Below, piece by piece: positions 1-12,085 of a DNA stretch of 64,000 bases. The translations under genes and the position numbers were made by a program. Position 1 is the first letter of the stretch; every line of letters starts with the position of its first letter. A model generated the notes under the pieces. It worked only from the letters and a program-made list of their open reading frames with translations. It ran no database searches and was not told the DNA's origin. The stretch is from positions 81,087,793-81,151,792 of the forward strand of contig NC_034410.1 in the NCBI RefSeq assembly GCF_002078875.1. Reading direction: 5' to 3'. The stretch is from Numida meleagris. Taxonomy: Eukaryota > Chordata > Aves > Galliformes > Numididae.

Positions 1-1156
1 TTTTCCTGTTTAACAGTATCCATGTAAAACTTAGATGCAGATAGAGCTGATCAAATTATAGCACAATGTTCCTCTGGGAGGAAACTTTAAAATCTGAACA
101 TTATCTATTTTCAAGAGGAAAGACGATGAGGATCACGTGCATATTTTGAACATTCAGTTTTCCATGTCTATCACCTATTTCTGTACGCAAAGAGTCATTC
201 TGATCTCAAACTGACCTAAAGGAGAAGTTAACAGCACTCTTACATGAGCACGAGACTGATTTGTATTAAAAAGAACAAAACCAACTATGATTATCTGTAA
301 CAGTTTCAGTTCAGTTTAATTTCTGTAAACACTTATTTTCTGTAATTCCTTATCTAATACACATTTTAGTTCCGTAATAGAAAATAAAACCATATTCAGT
401 ATTTCTCTTGTCATTTAACATTTTTAAGGTTAGTTGTGACAATACAAAAACTCTTTAACTGAGCGTGCTTAGAGACAAGAAGCATACCAGCTATGGCAGC
501 TGTATCACAACACTGTGGAGCCAGTGAACAGTGAAAAAAAGGAAAATTAGTGCCTCTAAACAGTACAACTCAATAAAAATGAAGTTATAATTGTAAGACT
601 GAGTGACATAAGTCATAGCCTTGGTAATTTCCAGGCTGATAACTTAAGAGTCAATTAAAATTGCTCAGTTGTTACTGCTGACCACAGTCAGAAGGTACTA
701 TGAGTGCTTGCCAAAAGTTATCAGCTGTTGGTTTTCTGTCATTTACCTCCCTTATTGCTCCTTTTAACTCCTTTTTTTTCTGTATCGTGTTATGACATCT
801 TCCCTCAGACCTCCTTCAAAATGTCTGAGGCTGTCCCAGTCTCCCAAAATATTCCTCTATCTTCCATTATTAGTATCCCAACCTTATCTCTAAGACCTCC
901 CTGTTTCACCTTCCCTCCCCTTGAAAAATCCTTCTGTTCTACCTCTTTTCCAGTTCTACCTCTTTCCTTGGTTTACTTCAATTTATATACTCACCCTTTA
1001 TTCTCTTTTTTTCCATTCTCTACTTCCCCAAGATATTTGGGGCCAGGTGTTTTCTCAGTGGTGTGAAGTGACAGAACAAGGGACAATGGGTACAAAGTGG
1101 AATGGAACACAGGAAGTTTCATAAAAACAAGAGGAAAAACTTAGTTTAAGTGTGAC
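1..1156. other. unique AT-rich noncoding DNA
   Basis: No gene or recognisable repeat is seen. A 120-codon open frame (704-1066) lies in a pyrimidine-rich stretch and reads as low-complexity Leu/Phe/Ser/Pro, which is what such composition gives by chance. Confidence 0.6.
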
Positions 1157-1310
1157 AGAGCACAGAAACAGGCTGTCCAGGGAGGTTGTGGAGTCTCTTT
1201 CTCTGGAGGCACTCAACCCACTTCAATGCTTTCCTGTGAAACCTATGGTTGGGATCATAAATGATTTCCAGAGGCCCCTTCCCATCCCTGCAGTTCTGCA
1301 ATTCTGTGAT
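1157..1310 (+). repeat. CR1 LINE 3'-end fragment
   Basis: The stretch has the usual CR1 3' order. First comes the segment on the pattern 'caggctgtccagggaggttg', then 'gagtctctttctctggaggc', then a short spacer, then 'ttccagaggccccttcccat' and a terminal 'aattctgtgat' motif. CR1 copies are typically truncated at the 5' end and finish in short repeats of this kind. The part coding for reverse transcriptase is absent apart from the last codons. The copy is diverged, including small losses in the region before the end. Orientation follows from the end motif lying on the right. Confidence 0.85.
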
Positions 1311-3933
1311 CTCTTCCTCCCTTTCTTTCCCCTTGTATGCACTTTTCCCATGATAAATCCACTCTTTCTTCTCTACATCTCTGAATTCGCCTCCGAGCAT
1401 CCTTCTCCCCTACTTGAAAAGGACATACTGTAATACATACCTCTCTTTAGCAGAGATGCCTGTGCTTCTTAAAGGTCATATCCAGTGTAGATACAATAAG
1501 GAAACATATGATTCAGATCTTCCCTGTTTTCTCTTCACCATCACTCCACCCTTCCTGGAGCTTTTTTTCCCTCTTACTCTGTTTTACTCCCATAAGATAG
1601 TCTGTTGTATAAGCTACTGATCTTCTCTCTACTTCCTGATTCAGCTACTCCTAAAACCCATACCTTTTTCCCCTTCTCACATCACCTATCTGGACCATAA
1701 CGTGCTTATTACATGAGCCCAAGCCATGTAAATTTGCTTATGTCTTCCACTTTTGTCATATGCAGTTTTATGATTCTCTTTTCCAATAGAAATAATTGCA
1801 TTGTTCACTTTCCACTTTGGACAAATTCCAAGAAAAAATTCTCATAAGTGATTTTCTCCTCTAAAAGTCTCTGAGCATTAAAGCCTACTTTTGTACAGCT
1901 CTGCCTAATAGCCCCTTCTTGTATTTCCAAGAGTATGTTAAGTAATAGGATTGTTCAAACTCTTTTTAAAACTGAATGAACCTGTTGGGCATCTTTTGAA
2001 ACAGAATGAAAGTACAAGTCAATGAAGTTTTAATCTGTTCATCTCTCATAAGTAATTTGCCAGTAATCCTCAACTGGTAAAAGAAAGACTGTGAAGGGTA
2101 GGCTAGTTCTTATATCAAATCTTCAAAGAAAAATGCCTTTTTTTTACTTCCAAATTTAATTGTAGCTGTATGTGTACTAATTTTAATCTTTCACATGTAC
2201 AGCAACCTAATAAAAAACTAAGGAAAGAAACCGAAGTATTTTGTCTAATTTAGTCAGCAGGCAGTTATCAGGCCTGAGGTGTACAACAAAAAGGCAGGAA
2301 AACTAAGTAAAAGGAAATCTGTAAGTGTTCGTTCTGTATTGTGCATCTCCAGATTTCAGGAGTGCTTAAATCTTAAGCTTTACCCCAGTTCTGAATGTGC
2401 TGCATAATTTAGTCTGTAACATCTTCATTTCTAGTAGTAGTGTAGAAGGTTGGAAGATCCTAGTGCATTAGAGGAAGTAAGATATGCCTATACTTATGAC
2501 ATGGAGATTATTAAGAGACTGAGTATGGAATTCCACAGTAACATTTTTTTTTTTACAGTAAAAATGAAGGGAATGCTTAATGTTGGCAACAGTACAGCTC
2601 CACAGAGAGTCAAAATTTACTGTGTGAGGTTAAAGACTGTATTCAGAAAGCATAGTAGTTTAAGGGAAAAAAAGCTTCTACCACAGAAGAAACTAAGTAT
2701 TCTTGAACACAAATCTCTTTTTCTGAAAAAAAAAAAAAATCATTGATTTTGTTGTAAAATAAATAAATAAATGAAAGTCATGACAGGACATGGCTATTCT
2801 CTACCTTTATTTCATTTCTGTTGAAGTTTATTTTTCCCCATGTTTGGAAAACGTACTGTATTGATGCAGAGCTGTTCTGACTCCATCCTAATGGTAGCTA
2901 CTGAAATTTTGCTCTCAAAGAAGAAAGTACCACTTAAAAAGACAGCTTAAACTATCTAAATGCCCATATGGAGGCACAGAAGGGAAAACATGCACCAAGG
3001 GGAACTTAGGCATTCCTAAATGCTACAGCAGCACTTCAGTACACTTATATTTAATGTATAAATTCATTTCACAGAAAATGAGTGTTTGAGCTCTACATTA
3101 TTTCACTTCTACCTTTTGGACTGATCAAAGAGTTTTTTACTCTGGAAAAAAACCCAACATAACTAGTTTGACAGAAATACAGTATTTGGTGAAGTGTAAC
3201 AACTTTCCTTTTTATTGTAGATGTCACATTTTGCTATATAAATTCCTGATACTTTAATTACAAGGGTACTATGGCCTTGTCTGCTAATAATGTCACATCA
3301 ACATGTGCAGTTTCCTGCTCAGCACTTCAAGCTTCCCTGAGGCATTTGTCTACTTTCATTCAGCAGCAACACAATGTAGAGCTGTGTGCTAACATCTTTA
3401 TTAAATCTTACCCCTAGGCTTTTACAGAGAGGTGGTAACTACCTGACCTTTTTCACCCTCTAACTTTTTCTTAGAAATATATATTCACTTGTTTGCTAGA
3501 AAACCCACATGAGCTGGAAATTAATTTATCTGAACATAAGATTTGTGGTTTTTTTTTCTGAACGTGCACTGAAAGCAAGTTATATTAATTGCACAGAGAA
3601 AACTGCTTTTGCCTGACATACAAAGAAACGTACTTCTTACAAACTACTATCAACTGGCATTAATTGAATAAGGGAAGTAATTTCTACATAAGGAAAATTG
3701 TCTCATTCACTAATTCCTTAAGGATTTTTTCTCTGAAGAACGGTCTCCAACTCTATGCTAAACTCTATTATGGAGAAATTTCAAGATCACAGAATTACTC
3801 CAATAAAACATGTGCGCTGATATATGGTATCATATATAATATATGTCACCCTGATGATAAAAACTCCCTAGGGAAAGTAATAGAAAAAAAACTGAAACAA
3901 CAGCACTGTTAAAAAACACCACCTTAAAGACAT
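1311..3933. other. unique AT-rich noncoding DNA
   Basis: No gene seen. Pyrimidine-rich DNA continues to about 1700. A short (AAAT)n run lies near 2757-2773. The 98-codon frame at 2450-2746 has no family signature and ends in poly-lysine encoded by an A-run. Confidence 0.6.
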
Positions 3934-4300
3934 AAAACCATTAGAGAACATCCAAAGAAGGGCTATGAAGATGGTGAAGGGTCTAGCAGGAAACGCATGA
4001 GAATCAGTTGTCCAGTCTAGTGAAATGGAGATAGGGAAGGCCTTATGGCAGCCTACAGCTCCTCATAAGGGGAGCAGAGGGACAGCACTGATCTCTTCTC
4101 TCTGGAGACAGCAATAAGACATAATAAAATGGCATGGAGCTGTATCAGAGATTCAGGTTGGTCAGTCACTGGAACACACTACACAGGATAGGGGTCATGG
4201 CACCAAGCTGTCATAGTTCAAGAAGCACTTGGACAAAATTCTCAGACAGAGCTTTGTTTTTTGGGTGGTCCTATGTAGAACCAGGAGCTAGACTACTATT
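3934..4300 (+). repeat. old CR1 LINE fragment
   Basis: The sequence 'gaacatccaaagaagggcta' followed by 'gaagatggtgaagggtctag' corresponds to the C-terminal coding part of CR1 reverse transcriptase (the Q-R-R-A segment). It continues through a segment resembling the usual '...ggcctcatggcagcctacagctcctca' stretch and a 'ggtcagtcactggaacacac' piece. Frameshifts and stops are frequent and the usual tail of ATTCTATG-type units is not preserved. It is an older copy than those at 21 kb and 31 kb. Confidence 0.7.
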
Positions 4301-4514
4301 TCATTTTACTTTGCTCTGTTCTAACCAAACATTGAGCCTCACTTAGAAATGCCAGTGCTCAGACAAAGAATTAGGCAAACTTTTTCTAGACTCTCTGGTT
4401 GTAAGTGCTTGACAGCCATCATTTATCCCACAAAGCAGTAAAACTACTTCTGATAAGTTCTTTGCAATACCAGGCAAAGTACTGGTGAGAATACCAATAG
4501 TCATATACAGGAAA

Positions 4515-4774
4515 AAAAAGGTTGCCTCACCTAGCTAGCGATGAATATCTCTAACAGCCAAGCACATCTACTGAGCAAATAACCCTCATCCAGGAGATGT
4601 TCTGGTCTTGGAGGCTAGTCCTTAAATGAGCCCAAGGTGGATCCAGGGTCCACCCCTTCTGGTCAAGTGGGAAACACATGTAAATTGTTAGCACCTGTAC
4701 TTCCTGGGCAGCCATACTCCTTCACCAGGTGCTCAATCATCAGTTCAGGCTGTGACCTAACAATTCCCCTACAG
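4515..4774 (+). repeat. unidentified dispersed repeat, copy 1
   Basis: This copy matches 43130-43392 in the same orientation. Shared blocks in the same order are a CTCACC(C/T)AG start, an '...aggag/aagagat...' block, '(g)tccaccccttctggt', 'cacctgt...cctggg', 'ccaggtgctcaatca' and 'gttcaggc.(a)tgac..aaca.ttccc.(t)acag'. No coding potential is evident and no CR1 end motif is present. It could be an LTR or a non-autonomous element. I cannot name the family. Confidence 0.6.
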
Positions 4775-7700
4775 CCACCATCTAGGTCATAAAGAGAAGC
4801 CATCAAAAGAAATATGTACTGTTGAAATACGAAGTTGAAAATCTGAGAAAGGGAAAATCATTTGATAAATAAAACTCACTGTGGATATGCAGAGAAGAGA
4901 AGAGTAAAAGAAGACAGTCACATGCAAAGTGTGAAACACTTTATGGTTTTAACACTCAGAGGATGTCATTGAGACTAAATCACAGAATTGTAATATTACA
5001 CTCAAGATAAAAATGAAATGAATACCACCAGAGAAAAAAAAAAAAGGAGAAAACATGAAGAAGCTATGATTGATAGGAAGCTAGGGAGTTATTCCTTCAT
5101 TTTTCAAAACTAATTGGATTCCTGATAAGCAATCAGATGATTGATGCCTGAAGGTGAAAAAAAAAAAAAATTATCCTTACAAGTCTGCTGGATGCCTCGA
5201 AATGAACTATGTAAAGCAATAGACCCTGACAAACACAGAAGTCATCTGTATATAGACATTTATAAAATATAAAATCTACATATACTAAAGGGTAAAGGAA
5301 GATGCCATTCTAATTCCATGTAGCTAGCATATACGGAGAAAAATGATACTACAACAAACTTTTAATTTGAACCATTTTTTGTACTGAATGTGTCAGTGTT
5401 GTTAGATTAGAGATATGCATGGGTATGCTCCTAGACAGTCTCTCTGACTGGAATTAATGTTTGCAAGCTTTGGAAGAATTGAATTGTTGTCATTAACAGC
5501 ATATTAATCCTTTCTCACAGTAAATGATATCTAAAAAGTCATAGAAAAAGCACAAGAGTATCTCTTTTCTTCCTAAAGGCTGTTATCAAATCAATACAAC
5601 GTACCTCGCCTCTTCTTCCTCAAAGAAAGATGAAAAGAAACAAACAAACAAACATAAATAATTCTAACAGAATAATTTTGTAAACTATCATGCTTGAAGA
5701 ATTTGGTCTTAATGCTGAAAAATTCATCAGACAAAACTGAAATTCTTATCAAACATTAAAACTACCATGAGAAAAAGCATCAGCTTTTCTTTGACAAGAC
5801 TATATAATCTCTGTAAATCAAATAATAATATACAGTAATACAAGGACATGCTAGCAATATGGATGCTCCCATGCAATTGTGATAGCAGCTTGAGAATTAG
5901 GAGAATTTGTCTTAACAATAATAAAGTAAAAGTGTATTGTAGAATTTACCACTTAACTATTAACCATTTTGTTAGAGGTATTAATTTTAGCAACAGTGCA
6001 ATTTCTTTGGAAATAACCCTGATAATAGGTTTGGTGACTTTTGTTAAATTTAAAAGTGTAAGTTTCCTTGTAAGGTAAGTCCTGAAGAGAGAGAGAAAAA
6101 AATATCAATAAAAAACCACCTGTACCAGCTTTAATGCATTGTATATTTGTATGCAGGTCTCCTTTATGGTAACAAAATACATAATGAACTGGTGAGAGTA
6201 TAAATGGAAATCAGGTCTCAATTTTTCTGCGCACTGAAGGATAACATTAAAAACTTTTAGCTTAGGAATACAGTGGTAGATTACTTAATAGATATTTTAA
6301 AGCTATAATTAACAGTGAATTCACAAAATTATAATGTAATTTTAACAGATCTCTTACGTTGAAATAATAAAAAAAGAAAGCTGTATATGAATTTGACAAA
6401 GGGAGGTATTGGGTGAGTATGTTGATAGGAGATGATGTTGCATGACAATTTCTTTTAAATGAAATAGAGATCTGGCTGAATTATCTCAATTTCCCCCCCA
6501 TTTTTGTATACTTTAAAAACAATTAGTCTGATTTGATTGAGAAAGAAGAGCCAACAACTGATGTGACCACACCTCTCTTTTTCTCCATAAATTAGTAGCC
6601 CATCACTTTATGAACAAGGTAGATATCCTGCAGTAGATCTAGTTTTATTTTATTGTAACTATGTTGCTGGTCTTTTTTTGTGCAGTTTTTCAGTTTTGCC
6701 TAAAGGTTTTTGTGAGCAATTAAGAGATGCATCACGTGCTTATCAAGTACATTTCATACTTCTTTCCATTTGTTGTACCCATATGACAATAGAGACTAGA
6801 CTCATAAAGCTGTTTGAAGATCTGAGCAGTTTGTAAACAGGAAGAAGGTGCATGTGTGTCTGTCTGTGGGTTCACTGCGGCTGATAACCCCATGATTGGC
6901 AGTTCAATCCGGTAAAATATAAATAATAATGATATAAGTTACATCAAGAACAGCTAATTCGTATATTTTTCTTGCGTTATTAGATCCCTTGTGCTGAGAA
7001 AGATTTTAAGCACTACAAGGGATATGAGTATTTTACTTGAATCTCAATTAGATTTCCTTCTGAATTCTTTACCTGTGAGTGATCACAGCTGCAATTTTGG
7101 TGATACATCTTGAGGTGAGCTCAGTGCAGATGACAAATCAAATGCAAAGAGCATTTGGAACTCTGTAAGTTGGAATGTACTGGGAGGGATACCATTCTAA
7201 ATCATCATTAAATTGGCACATGAGTATTAAGTAACATTTGGTGAGGTGGAGCTGCATCTTGAGTCTGAAATGAATACTCTGTGGGCTTCAAAACCTTTAA
7301 AAGACTTAAGCATACACTCACTAGGAGGTAAGTGGTACCTATCATGTGAATATACCAAATATCCACACCATTTCTTCCATTTAAGCTATTTCATGCATTT
7401 ACCTTAAGGTAAACCATCATGTTGTTTTACAGAATCATTATTTTTTCATCCTTTATTTTGCCTCAGTTCTTTCAGATTTGGTGACGTTTCTTCCTGAAAC
7501 TGAAATTTTGAGAAAATGTCATGATCTCAACTGCTGCAAAAGAGATGACCTACAATGAGAACCTCCTCATAGTCTATAAATCAGTTTCTGACTTTTCAAG
7601 AACATATGTAGAGGACTTTGAGTCGGTGACTTAAAAAGCTAGAATTTAGTGTAGTGATTGTGGTTCATCTTTATAGTGTGGTCTTCAGCATTCCCAGTGA

Positions 7701-8830
7701 AACTTCTGGTGGCTTGCGTAAAATATCAAAACTGTTCTTTTTTTTTTTTTTTTGCTGTGTATCCACTACTATTCACTGATATTTTTCATTTCAGTAATTT
7801 AACAATCCATATAAATAATTGAACCAAATACTCAGGATCTTTTCAAAATATTTTTGCTATCCGTCTTAACTTTCACCATTTCAACTGTAACACACACCTC
7901 AGTTTCTGCAACTTATACCAAAGTCAAGTCCAGTCCTACATTTAATTATAAATCCACTTCTTATCCTTGACATATATTCTCTTCCTTCTAGGATCTTGTA
8001 GTTATCAGTTATCTGCATAAATAAATAAAAGACTGCACGTATTTTTATATTACACGTTTTGAATTTAATTCATATAACTAATCTCAAAACAGCTACTGCT
8101 TCATCTTTTCTAGGTCCTACTTCTCTATGCCTACCAGAGTATGACGTGTGACATTTCTGTGACTTACCTTCATATACATGGCTATCTATATATGCTTGCA
8201 CTTTTCAGACATTTTTTCAGTATTTTCATTTGCTCCTAAAGAGTCCTCTCCATTCATTCTATTGTATTTTCCTTCACTGGGATCAGGGCATCTGCATTTA
8301 AAAGGTTTTCATCTGTCTCTGAAGTACAATCTTATTAAAGTTCTGTTTCACCTTGTAATCTTCATCTACAAAAGCACAGTTTTATGAGCAGCAACTGAGC
8401 TTCCCATTCATCTTTGCCTTAGAGAGCCTTGGATACTCTTATGAAAGCTTTCAGTTTGAATAGAAATTCTTTTTTGAAAGATTCACCCATTTTAGGTAAG
8501 TTGGAGAATTATGACCATCAAGGGTTATTAATCCATTGGATGCTCATTCTCTTTATTTTGGTCCCATGTATATTTGTTAGTGTTCAACCTTATAAGTTGT
8601 CCATCTGTCTCCTTCAGGTCCTGCAGATATCAGCATCACACGGCTTTTTCCATCTGACTGTGCTTTCGGAAATGTTTCCATTTCAAAATCAACTGGAGAT
8701 AATTTTCTAAAAGCAACTGTACTTGCCATTTGAGTTTTTCTTTGACACCTCACCTTGTAACCAGAAAAACTTTATAACTTCAAAAATCAAAAGAATCACT
8801 TAAATCTCCAAAATATTTACTGTAATTAGA
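4775..8830. other. unique AT-rich noncoding DNA
   Basis: No gene or clear repeat is seen. There are short A-runs (5033-5044, 5159-5171), an (ACAA)n run near 5640 and a 15-base T-run at 7739-7753. Open frames are all under 95 codons and show no protein-family signature. Confidence 0.6.
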
Positions 8831-8835
8831 TTGTG

Positions 8836-9125
8836 TACCCACTAAAGAGGGCAGGACAACATGCAAAAAGCTGTTTTATGCTGGAACACAGTGCTGGGGA
8901 GCTGCAGTGCCTGGGTCCTATCTCCTGGCAGTCTCAGCTGTCCTCACAAGGGTTCTGGCTCTCTGAGAGAAACATATGCTGAGGAGACACAGACTACAAT
9001 TCCCAGAAGTCTCCAGTACTCCTCATCAGATTTCCAATTCCAGGTGATGGGAGAGAACTCTCTTCCCTTCTGGGCAGTGCAGATAATGGCACAGTCGGAA
9101 ATCCTTTCTCTCCCATTCGTTTATT
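8836..9125. other. locally GC-richer patch with a ZNF143-like motif
   Basis: About 290 bases stand out from the AT-rich surroundings by higher GC and few A/T runs. A 91-codon frame crosses it (8861-9136) but has no recognisable domain. The patch carries the ACTACAATTCCCAGAA motif listed separately. It could be a small regulatory element, a degraded retroelement or a pseudogene fragment. Nothing visible decides between these. Confidence 0.35.
8993..9008 (+). promoter_or_regulatory. ZNF143/SBS-type binding motif
   Basis: The 16 bases ACTACAATTCCCAGAA match, without mismatch, the core of the vertebrate ZNF143 (Staf) motif, whose usual form continues as TGC. Here the continuation is GTC, so the 3' end is imperfect. 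ZNF143 sites normally lie in promoters or chromatin-loop anchors. No CpG-rich promoter is visible here, so function is uncertain. The motif also occurs inside some transposons. Confidence 0.4.
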
Positions 9126-9136
9126 TGGTTTATTGA

Positions 9137-10885
9137 TTGATTTACTGATGATTTATTACCTGTAGCTCCCTTTCTTTATATCATATTATCTTACATTCTT
9201 TTATCATTTAGTAAATTAGTTCTCTCTCCTAATCTTAATTGGATCATCTTCATTTTCTTCTCCCCAAAGAGGAGAAGAGGGGGAAAAAGAGGCCAGGAAG
9301 GCCCCTGTCACTTATGATAACATCGACCAAACCATTACAGATAGCTATAATAGCAACTCCAGTCATAATAAATGTCTCATTACATTTAGCACTATCTAAA
9401 CATGATAAAATAACAGCCCTTGGACCCATTCTTTTTTTGTCTACATTCTCCTTTTGAGATTGCTGACTTGTCATCTATCAATAGAAAGCAATATAGAAGT
9501 TGGAAGATGTTTCAAGTGGAGATCTTTTACATTACAAAGAAGGTGAGTAATCGATAGCATATTTGCATACTTAATTGTTTATTTAATGGACAGATAATCA
9601 CCTGGCATTTCTAGCTGCAGTTTAATCTGTTCACTTAGATATAAAACAGCACCATTTAGCATTTATTTTTGCACATTCTTCCTGTTATTTCCAGGCCTAA
9701 GATACCAGACAAACATCACGGTTTCTTTAATTGCTGTGAATGGATAATGTCCAGATTTCAGTTACATCTACTGTATGTTTCTCTGATCATTAGGCCAGAA
9801 GGAAAAAAAGTAACTACTCTACTTAGTCTTTTGCTCTGTCTCTCAAAATTCATTACCTTCCAACTTAAAATATGTAGCAATGTCTTTGAGCTTCATCAAA
9901 GTTTAAAATATCCAATAAAATATTGTGAGTGCATTCAATTTCCCATTTTCTCAACTTTTCTTTCATCTCTATTGTAAAACACCCTTTCCGTCCATAGAAT
10001 ACTCTTCTATTTTAAAAACAGTGAAAATGAATCTTTTTTTCTCTTTGCAGAATTCTTTTAATATATTAAGAGGGAACATGTGAAGACTGAAATGAACAAC
10101 TTATTTTCGTTTTAGGATCTCTAATAAATGTAACCCATTGATAGAAAGAAAAATCACACATTGACAAATCACATCGTAATACATTAAATATATATATATT
10201 AAGCTTCAGTGTCATATCAGCAAGTTGAAAGCCAAGAAGTGCTATAAAGCCCAGGTTAAAAGTTTAGAAGGGGAGAAGAAAGGAGGAGAAAGATCAACCT
10301 GTCAAGTGTCCAACTTTATTTAATTAAGAAAAGCAGAACTGTCTAAAATAGCACACAGATCAAGTAGCTGCTTGCCACTTGGAAAAACTCTAAAAATCCA
10401 TGAGTCAAATTCTTTTTTGCTTCCTTAAAGGAGTTAGCAAGTCTTCTATTCCCAGGGACTTGGTCAAATGCAAGTATATCTAAATCTTTAAAACTACTCT
10501 ATATTCACACGTCTTATTATGGGAACATATTTAATTGCTCCATACAAGCTGTTGATGGTATGAAGAATATCTGAATTTAAATTCAGAGCCAGACAAATGA
10601 AATTAATATCTGTTGTCAAACTGTTGTATGTTGACGAGGTGGTACAACAAAAATACCTCAGCAGAGTGACAGAGAACTTAAATGCTGCTTAGATACAGAT
10701 TCAAAATATACTTGTAATATTCGTTGTCATCATTCTGTTGGATTATGCATCAGACTGAATGTATGAACTTTACAACAGTTAAACATGAAGTGATTTCTGA
10801 CACTGGATTGCAATCCAGTATAACTGCAAAGTAGCTATACAAACTTCTAACCTGTAATAATTCATCAGCCTGATGAAAATATGTA
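9137..10885. other. unique AT-rich noncoding DNA
   Basis: No gene is seen. A (TA)n-like run lies near 10188-10199. Open frames are of 72 to 102 codons with no family signature. Confidence 0.6.
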
Positions 10886-11434
10886 GGTTGCTCTGAAAGT
10901 AGTGTCATCTGTTTATTTCCATGGAAGCTGCAACAAAGAGCACAATAACACTACCTGATAGAGCAAATTCTCAACTTCAAAACTCTATTTTTCAACATAG
11001 TTACCACCATTAGCTATGCATTTGCACCAGCAATTAACAAGAGCCTGCATGCTGCAGTTATAAAAATCTGGACCAGAAGAGTCCCATTGTTTGACAGTTG
11101 CTATGATGGTGACGTTGCTGAAATGCGCCACTCACCACCTCACTGTGCTCACATCCACTGTTTGGTCTCTGTGACCGTTCAGTAAGCAGCAGAGAATATC
11201 AATGGGTGAACATTTTTCTGTGTGGAGGAATTCATACCTTTTCTTCATACACACTTCCATGTCAGACACCATTCTGTCAGACTGCCCCTCTGCTGCCATC
11301 TGTCTCATGGCAACAAAATGTAATGGAACATTGGCAGGAAAGTTCAAACTCTACTGCCATACCAGCAACATCTGCCTCTGACATCTCTGACATGGGCTGA
11401 TATAATAAAATAGGAGACACTTTTAGAGCAGTCC
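10886..11434 (-). mobile_element. internally deleted mariner (Galluhop-like)
   Basis: The element begins directly after a TA (10884-10885), the mariner target, with GGTTGCTCTGAAAG. It ends with the inverted counterpart, which in reverse complement reads GGACTGCTCTAAAAG (one extra base and one change). At about 550 bp it is well under the roughly 1.2-1.3 kb of a complete mariner. The minus strand keeps the start of the transposase (11132-11347), including a segment reading D-V-S-T-V-R-W, which is the second helix-turn-helix of mariner transposases. The reading frame then runs into the far end of the element. The catalytic D,D(34)D region is missing, so this is a non-autonomous deletion derivative. 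The family name rests on my recognition of the terminal 100 bases. Confidence 0.8.
11132..11347 (-). pseudogene. mariner transposase N-terminal remnant
   Basis: A 71-codon open frame lies within the deleted mariner. It contains a helix-turn-helix-like segment (…F-L-H-T-E-K…I-D-I…D-Q-T-V-D-V-S-T-V-R-W) typical of the paired-type DNA-binding half of mariner transposase. Complete transposases of this group are about 340-350 residues, so the catalytic half is absent. No function is expected beyond possible end binding. Confidence 0.65.
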
Positions 11435-11958
11435 TCATATTTTAGCTAAAGTAATAGCTTGCTGGAAAATCTAAAATATTTTCAGCCCTATTACAATATT
11501 GAAAAACTGTTATCCCACGTATTTTTTAACACACCACAAAGTAATGAAGAAAAATGTACACAAAGAGATTTAAAGCTGAGGAAAAATATCAGATTCTCAT
11601 GCCTGGGCAGCTTGTGGGTCCTACATCTCATTACATTTACTCTGTTATTTAATGTAGGCATAATTCTCTCTAGTTCTTCAAATTTACACCTGTTTCACAC
11701 TCCTCTGAGCAAGAGCAGATGATGCCCATTGAGTTAATACATTCTTATTATGTACTCACGGATTTTAGTGTTCTTCCTATTCAGACATAAGGCTTTATCT
11801 ATTTAAATGTGGCATTCACCCTTTAGTGCATTTATTGTAAGGTTGGCAATTTAAAAGTTTTTCTCCATCAGAATCAAACATCATAAGCTTTAACTTTTAT
11901 TGAGATCCTTATAAGCATTTATCTGAGTTAGAAGATTTAGGGGTACTTATCACTTACA
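11435..11958. other. unique noncoding DNA between two mariner fragments
   Basis: About 520 bases with no gene. An 87-codon frame (11459-11722) shows no domain. Confidence 0.6.
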
Positions 11959-11960
11959 TA

Positions 11961-12085
11961 GGTTGCTCTGAAAGTAATGCTTCCTATTTATTTCCATGGA
12001 AATTATAACAGATACAAAGAACAGTATAGCACTATTTGATAGAGCAAATTCTCAGCACCAGAACACTATTTTTCAAAAAAGTAAA
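11961..12085 (-). mobile_element. one-ended mariner fragment (Galluhop-like)
   Basis: The first ~120 bases match the left end of the element at 10886 closely: both start 'ggttgctctgaaagta.tg' after TA (here 11959-11960) and share 'atttccatgga' and 'tttgatagagcaaattctca'. The match stops in 'tatttttcaaaaaagt', and no second inverted end follows. It is therefore a truncated copy. Orientation is given by analogy with the first copy. Confidence 0.75.

Noticed and set aside
704..1066. 120-codon frame with a hydrophobic start
   Set aside because: Pyrimidine-rich composition gives Leu/Phe/Ser/Pro runs by chance. There is no domain and no splice context.
6880..6915. tRNA-like T-arm wording (gcagttcaatccgg)
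   Set aside because: No acceptor stem, D-arm or anticodon arm can be built around it.
10201..10222. 'agcttcagtgtcatatca' also near 32272
   Set aside because: The shared wording is under 20 bases with unrelated flanks on both sides, so it was not taken as a repeat pair.
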